A stretch of DNA of 64,000 nt, from NCBI GenBank assembly GCA_037074765.1, contig JBAMDO010000219.1:24758-88757 (forward strand), read 5' to 3'. This stretch comes from Mansonella perstans (taxonomy: Eukaryota > Nematoda > Chromadorea > Rhabditida > Onchocercidae). The notes under the pieces are model-generated. The model saw only the letters and a list, made by a program, of their open reading frames with translations, had not been told where the DNA came from and ran no database searches. The translations under genes were made by a program, and so were the position numbers. Of this stretch, positions 23,296 through 38,282 are shown piece after piece (the stretch's first letter is position 1; each line of letters begins with the position of its first letter).

Positions 23296-26200
23296 TACAG
23301 CCAATGTAATTGACTTTAGATGGACCATAACAGGATGCTGTGATGCAGTATAATATTTTTTTTTTTTGCGCTTTTTCAAATCCGCTTTTCTATCATTTTA
23401 GAATGTTGATATGTTTTTGGGTTTTGAAAATTTTGAAGATAATGAACGAAAAAATAAAAAAATTATTCGTTAAAATGTCATTCTCATTGAAATGGATTAG
23501 TGAGATAACTGATTTCCCTTTTAATCACAAATCACAAATGACTTTGAATTGCTTAAACTGTAAATGGAGAAATTTTGATCACATCGATGAAATAAACAAT
23601 TCAAATCATTCGCATTCTTCATTTGATAAGTTTACATTACTTTAATTAAATGTACTAAATTTGCGTTCTTCTTAACCGTAAAACAAGACGAAACACAAAC
23701 AGTCTAGTAATGTGTTCGAAAAGAGAATCTCCTAAAATTGTCTGGCTTTCTCAACTGCATGGGGATTCAGTGGTGGTGCAAATTTTTATTTAATACGAAT
23801 TAGAAGGCAATAGAGTCAAAACATCTGGCAGAATGAAAATTCACAAATTTATTTACATTTATTGCACGACCTTATCATGAAACGTTTTTGAAAGTTTTTA
23901 TTTTTTTGATTCTTTTAATATTCAGCGATATTCACAAGGCTGGAATTTATCAAGAAATTTTTGGGGATTTGCTGAAGAAAGAAACAAAAAATCATGCTTG
24001 AAGTGTCTAAATGTAAAGTTTTCTTCTATGTTTTATATTGGTGGCTTCGTCATTTTATTCCATTCCAATAATGTTTAAAAAAAATACTGGAGAAAAAGTA
24101 AGCCTTATAGTATTGCGTGAATATCGCTGGAAAATACTGTACATGAAAATGCCGGAAATTAAAAGTATTTCAATATTGCAGCTATTTTTTAAAAATTTAA
24201 AAGCAAACATTTGGAAATCATTGTTGAAGTGATTAAATTTTGAAAATGTTATTTTTTCCAGGCTTTTTATTTCGTGTATCATTTTATTTTAATGCCTTTC
24301 ACTTGGAATATTAATAAAATGCAAAAATTGCAATCCTATCGTTCCTAGTTAGTAACTTTGCATCTTCTCTAGGTAAATAATGCTTAAAATTAACTTTTAT
24401 TGCTGTAAATTTTCTCAGTTTTTCATTTTTAATTGAATAATTCAAAAATTATGTGTTTGGGGCATGTTTATATTTTAGCAAACCATAACCAATGCTGAAT
24501 GTTCCTCTAGTCGTAAGATATACTAAGATGACATATGACTCAAAGAAACATCCAGAATGGTATTTGGTTTTGAAAGATCAAATGGCAAAATAGAAAACTG
24601 ACCAATACGGAATGCTTTTTAAATGAGAAGAAATAAAAAATTCGATATTTGCGGAAAGTTTTTTAATCGTCGAAAAAATTTGCTCCATATATTAAATTAT
24701 TTGTAAATGCTTTGATGGGAAGGAAAAAGTAAGGGGCATTTTTTTTTTGCTTTTGGTATTTTGTGCAAATCATCTGATTCTGGAAAAAAAAAAACCTTTA
24801 ATAATTTAGTTGAATCGTTGTTGATGGATTGGAAAAATTTTTTTTAAATTTATTGATACAAATTTTGCATTTGTCACTTTTCATTTCTGGGAAAATTTTA
24901 CGACAAATGAAGAGGAATGTTTCGTCCGGTGAGTATCTTTTGCAAATTGCTCGCCGATGGCAAAACATTCCGAATCGTTTGACGATTCGGATCTGTTTAT
25001 TGGGATGAAAAGAATGAAATTATTACTTGAGAGAAAAAAAATCCTGAATAACGTAAATTATGACAACTTACCAAACATTAATAATAATGATACTCAGACG
25101 AAATACATATTGCTTCTTTCATATGCCAAATATGGAATGTTTTACGCCTGTCTGATTAGTTCTTGATTCAGAACTGTTTGCTGATAGACAAACATTCTCA
25201 TATCGCTTGACGATAAATAACAGATATTCAAGGAAGGGATTACATTTAAATATGAAATATTTCAAATTTCACCAAATTAATTATTATTTGCGTTAAAACT
25301 GGATCGTGTAAAAATACATAAGGATCGCTTCTTTTATGAACCAACTACTAGCAATATTACTATTTATTACCTTTTAATGCAATTGAACATTGATCGGTGA
25401 TCGCTGCAGGAGATAGGGCCTCAACAACAGTTGTGTTGTAAATAATCCAAATATTGTTCGTCATCTCACTTTTCCTTTTCCATCGTTTCCTCCACTGTTT
25501 CCTTTATCTTTTTCCTCTGAACTACCCCTTAATTTATTCCCGAAACCCATCCAACACCGAAACGGACATTCTTCGATGATGAGAATTACAACAGCGCCTC
25601 CCCTTACCATTGACCTTTAGCTTATCGGTTAGTTAAGTGCATCTCATCTTCTTCATTCGTCTCCTTCGATACGTAAGGCCTATCCGTGAAATAAAATACT
25701 CATTTCATCATCTCTTCCGTTCAATTGTTTACAAAACTATTGTTAAATAAAATTTAAATGCATTACAAAAATGATTATTTAAATATCCGCATAGTTTTGC
25801 TCTTCTCGATAATGCATCTGACGCAAATTTCAAGTAAAATTTGCGTAAAAATAAATTATTCAAAGCTTGAAAGAATGAAAATAATATAGTGCATAATATT
25901 TGTTTCATTGAATCAATAATGCTAACATTTCAATCAATTAAATAATTTGATAATTTAAAAAAAAACAAGTGAGCTAAATGAAAAAGAAAAATAACTTAAC
26001 ATCATAAAATTGATAATAATGATATCAATATTTCAATGCTATTGCATTTTAACGAAATTAATTAAAAAATTAATCTTATTGGGAATTGATAAAAATTGTT
26101 CTATGAGAAATGAAATGTTGTCCATATGAGAAATTAGGAAAGAATACTACTTATATGATATGAATGACAAGATCAGATGATGGGAGAATTCTGGTCCAAT

Positions 26201-27837
26201 AAACAATTTTAGAGAGATCTGATAATGAATAGAAGTGACAAAATGATTATTCTCTCCTCTCATTTGTAAATATTACGAATAAGGCTATGTTATGAAATAG
26301 TACAGAAAGTGAGAAAGGGGTAGTTAAGCAAAAACATTGGATGAATAAATTTCAGTCTTATCACCAAATTTTTCAATTACGATAAGAACTTATCAACAGT
26401 GCATTGATAGAAGAAACATTATTGCTATTTGTGTTGCTGCTACTAATGAAATATTATTCAGATGGAAGATATAAATTTGTGCTAAATTTAAAATGTCAAG
26501 TGATGAATAAATTTTATTTTAATTTTTCCATTCATAATTAAAAGTTTAATTTAAATTGAATTTAATAATCTCTCTCCGTTAATTCCATTCTCATTTAAAC
26601 TATCTTCATTTACTGCTATTTAATTTTAGCACTGTTATGGTCGTAACACGAAAGTCTACCTATAAAATTGAATTATTCATTTAATGTTGCAATAAATTAA
26701 ATGAATTAAATTTCCATTTTCGATTTTTTCTTTTCATATAAAACGAAATACTTACAATTCGAGAGTAAAGAAAATTTTTTTTGTACGAATGAATCTTTTC
26801 GCATAAAATATCATGATTTCATTATTAAATTTTTTTCCCGTAATAAACTTTCAAATTGATAGGTAAAATTTTTGAAGTAAATTAAATTAAATATTACTTC
26901 TTCATTGATTCGATCATACTGCAAGTTATTGAAATTTGTACAGCAATGTTTACTGAGACAATCAACAATTTGCCAAATCGGTCATTCCATTATTAATGAA
27001 AGGTCATTGTGAAGCATTGACCATTAGTAATCAACAATCAGTTTCGACGAAATGTCATTTATTTTGCACTCAACCTTCTCACTTCATTCAAACGACAATA
27101 TACAACAACAACAACAACACTAACATCAACGGCAACAGTGTTAAATAAAAATTCTAGTATACCATATTTGCAATATTATTGCAGAGAAATTTTCATTTTG
27201 TACAATAATCGTTTGCACCAAAAATGTTGCCTAAATACTTCTAACATATAATGAAATCTAATTATTCGATAGATGTAATTAATTTTCTTACAAGTTTGTA
27301 TACAATCGCGCAATGTAATAGTGGAGTGAAAAAAGCTTTGATGAACCCTAAAAAAAAAGTGATTTAAATCAAAATCATGCGAATTATATTTGTAAATTTT
27401 GCAGCATATGAAATGGCAATTAATTAAAAAAATCAATTTTTTTCAATTTTCATTTTATTGTTTCAAAATATTTTTTAAAAGCAAACTAGAAATACTGTAA
27501 TGCTTAAAGTATTTTAATGTCAATATTACAGCGCGAGCAAATTTTGAAGTTTTCTTTTGCTCCATTCATTTAAAAAATTTTTTTTATTTTTAAATCAGAT
27601 ACATATTGTTTTTGAAGAATCCTTTTGCGCTATATCTTTTTTGTAACATTAAAATTTTTAAAATGTACAAAAAAATCCCATTTTTGAAATTTGCATTAAA
27701 ATTATTTGAATTATTGAAAGTAATTGACTGTAATAAAATGGTGGTGCAATTTTTTTTTTTTTAATTTCAAACTCATTACTGTAAAAATATCGTGAACAGT
27801 TTGGTTTGGCTGACTGTGTTTTGTTTGGTTCAAAGTT

Positions 27838-30800
27838 ATGAAAATTTATTGGGCAGATGGAAAATGGTTACAACTGATACAGCTGATTGATGATGAAATC
27901 CAAACAATTGCTCTAAATGCTAATGTATCACATGAGGTAGATTTAATTAAATTGCATTAATTAAATTAAAGTAAGAATATTTAGACAATAATTTTATGCG
28001 ATTATTTTCTTGTCCAATGAAATCAACTTGAATTTTTAAAAAGGTGATTGTTAAAAAATTGTCTTTGTCAATAATTATGTCAACGTTTTTGTTTTTCTTG
28101 AATTCGAGAACCTTTTTTTTGCATTGAAAGTAAATGAGAAAAGATTTGCAACCGATGTTTCTTTTTTTAGTCATCAGGAATTCTATCAAAAGATGCAAAT
28201 TTTCTTTTCCATAACAATCCCATATTTTTTTTAAATAAAATCGTCAGAAAGTATGTTTTAACAAGTTTGACCCTGTGCATAGTAAAAAGTAACGAGTTTG
28301 GCTCTCTGTATAATAAAAAGTAACAATTTTTTGTGCAATGAAAAATAAGTTTGATCCTATGTATACTAGGGAAAAATAAAAAGCAATAAACTGTCACTTT
28401 TTTTTTGTCCAGTACTTAACGAAAGGTAAGTCAAATCCAATAATTTTTAAGGCAATCTTAATGAACGTCGAAAAGTTAAAATTTTCTTTTTTTGCTGAAT
28501 GTGTCAAAAAACGATGAAAATTTAATAAATGTAAATTAACTTTTCCGGCGCATATCCGATTATCTAATCAATGCTTTTGTTATTATTGCCAAAATCAACA
28601 AAATGATTGAAACGTTAATTGAGTCTTCATAATTTCTTTAATTATTCATCTCTTAAATATAAGCAATAGCTTTATGAATAGCTAATAAATTAAGGATTTA
28701 CGATGTCGATATTTGATGGCATGCCTGCATATCAATGAACCATTTCAATATAACATTAGTAATTTGAAGACAAAACAAAAAGTTCGTAATCCGTATTGAA
28801 ATTTTTCTTTTTTAATAAAATTGATGATGGAAGTTTTGATTGTTGAAATCCAAAATTTGCGGATAAGTTGAAGTATTAAGCACTAAAAGTAAAACATAGG
28901 TCAAATGAACTACATTGTAGCCCAATGACAACATCACCAACGATAATATCACATATCAGCATCATACACAGATAGCGCAAATGTAGTCAATCAATGCACT
29001 ATCAACCGAGAAATTTTAAGGCATCATTATAATTGCACTTAAATTCGATACTTTTTCATCAAATGAAATATAAGATATATCAGAATTGGATAAGAAAACT
29101 TTCGATCACATTCCCATCTGACACTTATTATTACCAGTGAAATTTATTCATTATCAATTTCTGAAAAATTGTAATTTAAAATGTGTAATTATAGTTGCAA
29201 AGATGCATAAAATTTCAGTCACAGACTACAGTATCGAAAAATTGCAGTTTAAATTGTATTTATAGTTGCAAAGAAGCGCGAAAATTTTAGGTATTATAGT
29301 AATATTACAGTAACGCTACAGTAATGTTACAATTCATGAAATGCATCAACTAAATAAGGGATAAATGAAAGGAATAAACTAATAATTGGAAATGAATTGT
29401 AGAGTGAAAGAAGTAGTAATCAATTACAAACTTATCAAAACACAACAAATATTTATAAGAAAGGTATTTTTCTTGCACTTTTTAATCTTCAACCTTTTTT
29501 TTGCAATTTCAAATTTTAGCCTCTATGAAACAACAAGAGTGTAAGCATTCTGGTTATAATGATACTTATGGTAATGCAAGTAGTAGAAGTAGTAGCCATA
29601 TCTGCCAAATTGACCAACGTAATCAGTAAATTTGTTACAAAAACCAAAATGGTTTATGAAATAAGCAAAATCTAGTTAATACTTTTTTTTAAACAATTGA
29701 AATAGTGATAGCATTATACGATATAATGATTGATTATAAATATTACATTAAGTTATAATAAATTTATTACTGTAAAAATATATATGTGATATTTAAATTT
29801 TACAATTTGACTGTAATAAGTTATTACAATAAATTTCTTGAATTGATTAAAGATTATAGCTATTCGATATTTATATGATAAATCTGTTGGTCTGCCGTAG
29901 GAATGTTTGAAACAGTAAATAGTAAACATGCAGTATTTTTAAATTGTATAAGTATGAAATAGTAATATAATATCAATAATTAAGGTAATGTGACAATTTA
30001 GTAAAGGCGCAATTTATTTTTTCTTTTTTTTCAAATCCAAGTTTATGGTTTAAATGTGTTGCCGTGTTCCACGAGCATTTCTGCTACAGTTAATTGTGTC
30101 AAACGAATTAATTCGATAAGTTTTTTTTTGCCTTTTTTATTTCAGAAAATTATTATTTCATAGTATGAGAATTAACAACGATGTTAGTATACCGTTTGAT
30201 TTGTTTAATTTTAAAAATTTAAATTTTATTAGAAATATCAAGATTTCATTTAATGCTAAGTGTTTTGTTAATTAATTTTCATTTTTTGTTTTAGCATAAA
30301 ATGAATGACGATAAAAAATTCAATGATGACAGCCTAACAATATCCAAATTATTACAACAGCCAAAACATTCAAATAAGAAAAAGGTGGCAAAGTTCTATT
30401 GCGATATTGAAGGTAATGCTTTTTACGAAGGAATTAACATTGATGAAAATTTGTTAATGAGTTAAAAAATAGCAATTGAACAATGTTGCAATTGAACAAA
30501 TTTAGCGCAAATTTCTTCCATAAAAAATTTCGTTTGCTTTTTTTTGCCAAATCGTTGTACTGTAAAAAGTTGCTTCTTGTTGTACTGTTATAAAATTTTT
30601 CAATCAACGTTTAGAAAGAAATTAGTGAATGTGAATAAAATTTTAAAGGAAAGGCAAAATTTTCAGCTGCATTAGCGGGTGAAATATCTGATGCAGAAGA
30701 TGATAATAGTGAAGTGATCACCTGTAACAACATATTTAAAAAGGTATTTAAATTTAAAAAATATTTTTTTAAGTCATTTAAAATAAATTTTCATTTGCCA

Positions 30801-33800
30801 TCTAAAATTATCAAATTCTAATCTTCAAAATTAATAAAGAACAGTTAGTTATGTGGCCAAAATTATTTAACGATATGATGCTTTTCAAATAATTTCACTT
30901 GATACAACTGTATCATTAAAATAATATCAAACTTTCTGTCAAATTTTATTTCCATCTTAAACATTTTGTTTGGTATGGAAATTTAGTACATTAAAGGTTA
31001 ATTATTTAAGTAACAGTATGAATTAATATTAAAGTATGAAAATAAAAAAAAAAAAACTGTAGGGTTAAAAGAAGGCTTTCAATTTCTTTTGAAAACTTAA
31101 ATTTCTGCTAAAAATTTACGAAAATTGAAAACTTTCTATTATTTTGTTAATTCATTGATTTAAAATTGTTTGTTTTAAAATAAATTAACTTTTAAATAAC
31201 TTTCATCGGATTACTTGCAGTTATCAAAATGTAATACTGCATTGAGTACCAGTGCCTCACTGGCCAAGCAGACGATTGCATTGGTGCAAGAACAATTGAA
31301 GGAAAGCAAGCAATTAGAAACAAGAATTTTTCGCTATCCAAATGGAAAATCATTAGCACTTAATGCTATTCATAAAGTAATCATTTTCATCAAACAAAAT
31401 AAGAAGACAAAAAACAAATGCTTTAATTAATTAATGAACAAAGCAAATTAATTACAATTCATCATAGTGATAGTTTTGATAAGATAATTATTGTGAAAGC
31501 TTAAATGTAAAAGTAATTATTTTTTTTCATTTTAGTGTTTCATTATAAATTAATTGAAAAAAAATTATTATTTTTGTATTTAAGCTATCATAATAACCGC
31601 CTATCGCTATTCTAAGTTACCGTTTATCCAATATTTTTTTCGTTGCATTTAATTATGACAATTGTAAAGACTGTTATCTAACAGAGATAAACATATTCGA
31701 CGCTTCTGATTATTGAAATTTGTATTACTACTACTAATACTGCTGCTACTACTACTAATACTACTACTTTTGGGTGTATGTCGTCGCATTAGAAGATGCA
31801 TACGCATGGATTCGCTTATGTGATGGCAATCGACCGCCGTGTTTTGACACAGCATACGTCATGTTGAAAGCAGCAAAATCATTAGACTGGGAGGAATTGT
31901 TACCTGGAACCCCATGCGTGGTATTAACGCTTTTTCATCCACTCGATGTTGTTAATGACGGAATTGCGCGTGAACTTACAGAGGTTTGAATAGTAATCCA
32001 TCATGGTTAATATCAAAAATAACAAATACCATCACTATTGCGCATAAGCTGAATTAATACATTATAATGAACAATAATTAGTAGCAACAATTTCAGTACA
32101 AACAGAAACAGTAACAACAGCTGCTACTGTTATTACTGCAATTACTACCGTTACTATCAACATTAACAACAACAGCTTCTATTACAACATTCATTAATAC
32201 CCTTTTACTATACAGATTTTTACCATCCAGATTCATACATTCTCATGCAAACACATATAAATGTCAACAGTTCAAATATCATCTGAATAGTTCTAGCAAT
32301 AATAATTTGAATGTATTGCAATCATAATTTATTATACATATGAATAAGGCTGAAACTAGTAACATATGAATAAGGCTGAAACTATAAAAATAATTAAGTT
32401 ATACTTAATTAAACATAACAGGAATTCTTTTTGATGACAAATTTTTTTGATAGAAATAATATATTTATAACGCAAATATATTATTTATAGCGTATATTTA
32501 TATATATTATATTTATAATATATTTATAGCGTTGCGAATATAAAAATAAAAAAAAAGTTACATCAATTCTTTAAAATCTTTAAATGATTTAATTATTAGA
32601 AAATTTTTCTTTTCTTTTCATTAAATAACTTTTTTAAAAATAGATCATTTCATGTGTCAAAATGTGAAAAATTTTTACACTTTTTAACTTTAGTTTGAAT
32701 CATTTGCTCGTGCAATTATTGAAGAATGTGATCAAAAGACAAAAATGGTTACTGTACGTTTGGTTGATTTTGGATTTCGTCTAACACAATTAAATGCTAC
32801 AGCAATTAAGCCGCTAACGACTGCATTTGATGGACCACCGCTAGCATTTCGACTATTGATTGATTTTCTACCAAAAGTAAATTAATTGCTCACTGAGATA
32901 AATATTTCCGTAGTAGCATAAAAAAAAGAAATGATTTCTCATTGCTACGTTTAATCAATCAATCAATCAATAATTCGTTTTAATGTTTAAATCTTTCAAA
33001 AAATTCAATAAAAAATTTGCTATATTTCAAATTTTTGCAACAAATGCAAATGTGAAATGATGAGAAAATTATTTTAAATTTTATTTTTCCACATTTTATA
33101 ATTTGTAAAGCAAAGAAAGGTATAAAATTTTGAAGTTTTAAAATGGATTAAATTTAAATTTTTACAGAATACATTCATCGATTATTTTTTAAAACTTTGA
33201 ACTTTGAACTTTTTTTTTGTTTTGTTGTAGCAACAAAAGGAAAGTTTATGTCGTTACGTAACATTACGCGTTCGATTAATGACATCACGTGAAAAGCATT
33301 TCTTGTGTTGGCCAAAAACTTGGAAGGCAATTGATATTAAGGTTGGAAAAAGTTTGCAATGAAGTTGAAAAAAAAATTGATTTGTAAATAAATAAGCATG
33401 ATAGTGTTAACAATTATACAATAATTTGCGCTCAGTTTATACAATAAATAATTTGAATTTAAAAATTTTAAATTTGAAATGAAATGGCAATATGTGTTAT
33501 TAATTTAAAATATTTTAATAAACAAAAATTATTCATTAATATTTACAATAACATAATCATTCATTTTAATTAATTTTCATCTCATTATTTAACTATCAGT
33601 CAGTTAAATTATTTGACGAAAAGAAAATTAATTGATCTGAAATTGGTTATTCGATTAATATTTTATTTAATAATTAATAATTTAATAATTTCTTTATTTG
33701 AACAAAATTTTTCTGAAAGTTTCTTATTTATAATTATCAGCCGATTGAATAAAAATGCATAGATCAAAAAATGAAAAAAAAATTAGTAGTTATTAAGAAT

Positions 33801-36060
33801 AAATTAAAAGTAGAATTTTAATTTTTTCGGCTTTTTTCTCGTAAAGAAATATTTTAAGAATTTTTTCGTTTCTAGAAGCAAAAATGGAATACTGTAGGAA
33901 GTGATTGTTCCTTGAGCACAAAATCATCCGAAATGCATAAATTAAATGATCAGCACTACGGTAGGGATGTCATACATTTATTTATTTTATGCAAATTAAG
34001 CACATTGATAACAAAAAAAAATTATGGCATTTAAAATAAAATACGCTTAATTAAATTAGCACTTAGTCATAACGAGGAAAATAATTTTGCTATGAGCATT
34101 CGTCAGCTTCGTCCTCAAACTTTGGCTTGGTGACACAGGCATTCATTTCTTCATGGCTTAATAAAGAGCATAAAGGTGCCGGTGGACGAGGTATTGAGGC
34201 TGCATTATGTGGTATAGCCAAGAAACATACAGGTTTAGTCGTATTATTTAGTTTTGAATGAAAATACTGAAAAAATATTGCAAAAAATTAATTAATTTAT
34301 CAAGTTCTCTTCCTTCTCTTTTACCTTATAAAATAGTTCTCATTTATTTCACAATAAATTAATTAGAAATTTAGAAATAGAACACAAATAATATTTGCAG
34401 ATTATTACGTAATGTTAATTTTTTCTTAGGCATAAAATCATATTAAAAAAATAAAAAAGTTTTAAATAAGATCAAATTTTAATTGATTGATTTAAATTAT
34501 TGCAAAAATGAAAGAAAGAATAAATAGATCTGTAACGAGCAAGTGTTGTGCAAACAATCATTTAAATTCGTCATTCACATTGAATAGTAAAGTTTTAGTT
34601 TCATTTAAAAAAAAACAAATACTCGATTATTTTTAATTATTTGTAATTTTGCTATTTGTTAAAATTAAACCAACATTTAAAAAAAAAATAAAAGGACAAA
34701 TTTTACTATGAAATTAATATTAAAACTAAAATTATTATGCTAGAAAAGAGTATTTTTTTCATAAAAACTTAGCAAAGAAAAAACAGTTACACATAAAAAT
34801 TATTTAAAACTTTATTTTTAATTTCCAAGCATCCAATTGTAATAAAAAATAAAAAAATAAATACATTAAAAGAATTTATAATATTCTAAAAAAAAGCACG
34901 TAAATTTTTTAAAGTTTTTAAATAATTTTAAATTAAATTTTCTTTTTTGATGTTTTCAAAAAAATTTCTGAATTACAAAAACTCCCATTTAGATTTGCCA
35001 TTTAATGAATTTGCACTAAGCAAAAATAATAATTGCATTAATGAAAAATTGCGTCACTCTATGCGACCATTCGACCATAATTGCACCAGTCAATTAGCAT
35101 CAAATCTCATTACGGTACCAATTAAGTTATTTGAGGGAAAATGATGATGGTATGGAATGATGATGATACGGTAAGAGACCGGTATTAGATTTTGGTATTT
35201 TTCAGAAATATTCTTTCATCAAAAGGCTGTCAGAGACAAATTAATAGTTGTTTTAGAAAACTGACAATGATGGGTCAAGATTACCGAAGACTATCCAAAT
35301 GTTTTCCCGAGAATTGCCACTGAAGGAAAGTCAACTAAAAGGTAACTTTAATAAGCATAATTTATCTCATACAATTTGATGCTGTATTTCATTTTAAAAT
35401 GATTAATAAATTCTGTTCAGTAAAAACTTTAAAAAATATTTCCAATTAATTAATAGTAACAATTTAAAAAAATAAAAGTTGAACTTCATGGTGATAATAT
35501 AAAATTAATTATTTGGTTGCTAATTTAACAAAGACACTACCAACTGATTCATCCAATTATTTGATTATCAATTTGATAAAAATAATAAAAATAATATCAA
35601 TGGAATTATTCAATTGTCAGTTCGAATTATTGGATTATCAATTTGGTGAAAATAATATTGAGCGGATTGTTTACTTGTGCTATGGTTTAATAATTAATAA
35701 TGTAATCATTTCGCATTGGTTGAATAACTAATTAATTGCTCAATTTATTAAACAAATCTTTTCAGATATTAATTAAATAAATGCATTCAGTTTCATTTTT
35801 ACACTATCGCGTTAAATTATTTTATTACTTAATTTTTCAGATGTGATGATAACAGTACATCATGTAATTATTCCTGATACCCATTGATTGTAAACCCTTT
35901 TGTTAATTTGTGTAAATTTGCAGAGAAATATTGCCAGGCAATGAAGAAGGATTCAGAAGGACGCAAACATCATCTGGTGATGGAATCTAACCATCTAATG
36001 GATTCTGTCAATCTTGTTGAGGATTTTAATAAACTAGAAAATTTTATTGATATTCAATAA
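27838..36060 (+). CDS. Tudor-like domain protein, unnamed (12 exons)
   Basis: Exons: 27838-27936, 30295-30412, 30649-30743, 31221-31376, 31774-31983, 32694-32876, 33231-33341, 33876-33960, 34107-34232, 34993-35114, 35257-35341, 35924-36060; 508 aa. Residues about 155-265 look Tudor-like: VYVVALEDAYAWIRLC (strand plus aromatic residues), then FESFARAIIEEC and VTVRLVDFGF, which resembles the fxDyGn signature. The family binds methylated Arg/Lys or acts in RNP assembly, but the substrate here is unknown. The rest is polar with no clear domain. Intron 1 is 2.4 kb. Phases match throughout, but the intron before exon 5 ends in GG, not AG (see findings). Weaker calls are the exon 10 donor (GTACCA), the exon 9 acceptor, and exon 1, whose ATG could follow an unseen upstream exon. 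Intron 9 (34233-34992) holds only AT-rich sequence. Confidence 0.65.
31724..31769 (+). repeat. (ACT)n-rich tract before a Tudor-gene exon
   Basis: Imperfect ACT/AAT/GCT trinucleotide run at the 3' end of intron 4, where the branch point and pyrimidine tract should be. It contains CTAAT-like steps. Confidence 0.85.
32337..32384 (+). repeat. 26-bp tandem duplication in an intron
   Basis: The 22-mer beginning CATATGAATAAGG and ending CTGAAACTA occurs at 32337-32358 and again at 32363-32384, identically. It lies in intron 5 of the Tudor-like gene. Confidence 0.9.
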
Positions 36061-38246
36061 ATAAAGGTAAAAAAAAAATTGAGAAATCATTTTTTAAATT
36101 TTATTTACTTAAGAAATTAATTTTTTTTTCAAACTTTTTTCAATTCCTTTTACTGTTTATCAGAAGAAAAATTAATTAACTGGAAAGAAAAAGTTGCAGC
36201 TTATGAACTTTTCATGCCACTAATACCGAAATGACAAATCAATCTTAATGAATTAATTTTATTTAACATTTTCAATATGTCAGGGGGATTTTCAGATTTT
36301 CAGTTTTTCAATTCGTGAAAGTTTTTTTAAATATACAAAAATAAAACATTTACTTGAATTTTTAAAATATTTACTCTTTCATTTTGTTTTAAATTTTATT
36401 AAAAATTTCATGCTCAAATACAAATTTTATACTAAGGATTTTAATTGCTATTTTCATACATAACTATCAAATTTAGCTTCGTCAAAAACGCTATTTGTAA
36501 ATTTAATTAATTTTTTTTGCTTCAGAAAAAATTTGACTTTTTATTTTTGTATTGAATCCAATACAAAATAAGTTTTGTGCCGTATATCCTGCTGAAATTT
36601 TAGGAAATAGAAAATGCTATATGAGAGGTACAAATTGCACAAGCTGTACATTCATCGTTGAAAAGACCGCGCATATTTGTTCGAGATTTACTCTGATTTC
36701 AAAATTCTTTTTTTTACACACCCCTAAAACAATAATTTAATTTTAAAAAAAAACTTCTTAATTCACACATTAAAATTGCAATCATTAATGTCTGCTTTTT
36801 AAATGTAACATTAAAATTTTATTTCAAATCTTAATTCAAATTTATCATTTATTCATTAAAGTTTTTAAAAACACGTTTTCATACAAAATTTTGCTGTATG
36901 AAGATAACATGATAATTCTGAGGCAAAAGTTACTGATTATTTAAATGAGCCATTATTGATTACTTAAATGAGTCATTTGAAAAAAAAACCCCGCACTTTT
37001 GACAAATGCTCAGAAATGTTAAATATGATTTTCACTGATAAAACATCTAATTTATGTACTGGAACATTTTTGTTTAAAAAATGAAAACAGAAAAATTTAT
37101 CTTACAAATTTCATTTTTGAGCAAATTTTTCTCGGAGCAAAATTTTATGGAACAAATAAATAATTTCATGTAATTATCCTTATTCCGTTATCTTTTTGTT
37201 GTATATTTGAAATTCATTAGTAAAGAAAAAGAATAACTTCTTTAACAAACAAAATTTCAAAAAAAAAAGTTTTTGGGATCAAAAAGAAAATTTCAATTAC
37301 TAATTGAATTAATTAATTTTAAGATTTCATTAATAAATTTTATTTGGTAGTTATTATATGATAGGAAAATTTGTAATGATGAAATGAAAAAACAATTGAA
37401 GGGACAATTTTTCACTGAAAAGAACAAAATTAATGAAAAGAGAGGGAGGCAGAGAAAGAGAGAGAGAGAGGAAGGAAAAAAAGATAAGGAAAGATAAAGG
37501 AAGATGATAAGAATGGATAATTATTAATGAAATAAAAAACAAAGAAAGAGAATTTTTCAAATATTTTTGACTAATTTTTATTTGTTATTATTCCAGTGAT
37601 TTTTCCAAATCAAATTTTCATTGTTTTTAACGCAATCTTATGTAAAAATTCTCTCTTTCTCTCTCTCTCTTTGTTCATTTATCAAAGGCAGAATGATTGA
37701 AAATATTTTCCGTTAAGTGACACTTTTAAAGATAACAAAATGTCACATATTGTTAGTATCCGCCACATATAATGACGACAAAGAGAAGTCAAAAAGATAA
37801 TCACCAACTTTTGATTTATCGTAAGCATGGTAAGAACAGCGTTAATGATAATAATAATCAAAATAATGATAATAATAATAATAAAAATGATAATGATATT
37901 GATTGCGGTAAGCAATATCAATAGTAAAATAATAACATCAATGGTAGCAGTAATGGAAAATGATGACTTTTTGAAAAGAATCAAAAATTTGGTAAAATTT
38001 TTCTATCGAAGATAAAAAGGAAGAATGTTACTGCCGGTTGGCTAAATCATAAAAGGTCATTCTCATTCTCCTCTTCAAATTCATCTTTTCAAAGAAATAA
38101 CTGTCATCACTTCAGTTATCCACAAATTGACATCTTTATTTCTCAAATCCTAAATAATCACCGCTATCACTATCATCATCACTATCACTATCATTATCGT
38201 TATCACCATCATCATCACTATCATCATCACCACCATCATCATCACT

Positions 38247-38282
<36 letters not shown>

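Larger units (their letters stand above)
22351..27837. other. Gene-poor region between the zinc-finger locus and the Tudor gene
   Basis: It holds a duplicated 210-bp block (22560 and 23078), long T and A runs, an unmatched 70-codon frame at 24957-25166, and a visibly GC-richer patch at about 25395-25690. No splice-supported exon was found. The 101-codon frame at 23340-23645 contains a phrase (CKWRNFDHIDE) faintly like the acidic repeat upstream, which is not enough to call a gene. Confidence 0.5.

Noticed and set aside
34040..34133. Alternative exon LSHNEENNFAMSIRQLRPQTLAW in the Tudor-like gene
   Set aside because: It runs into TGA immediately before the strongly coding QAFISSWLNKEH stretch in another frame. 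Starting at GTCAG|CT (34107) keeps the phase and the coding stretch.
36552..36740. Small Cys-containing ORF after the Tudor-like gene
   Set aside because: Begins at TTG rather than ATG and has no signal peptide, splice context or family match.
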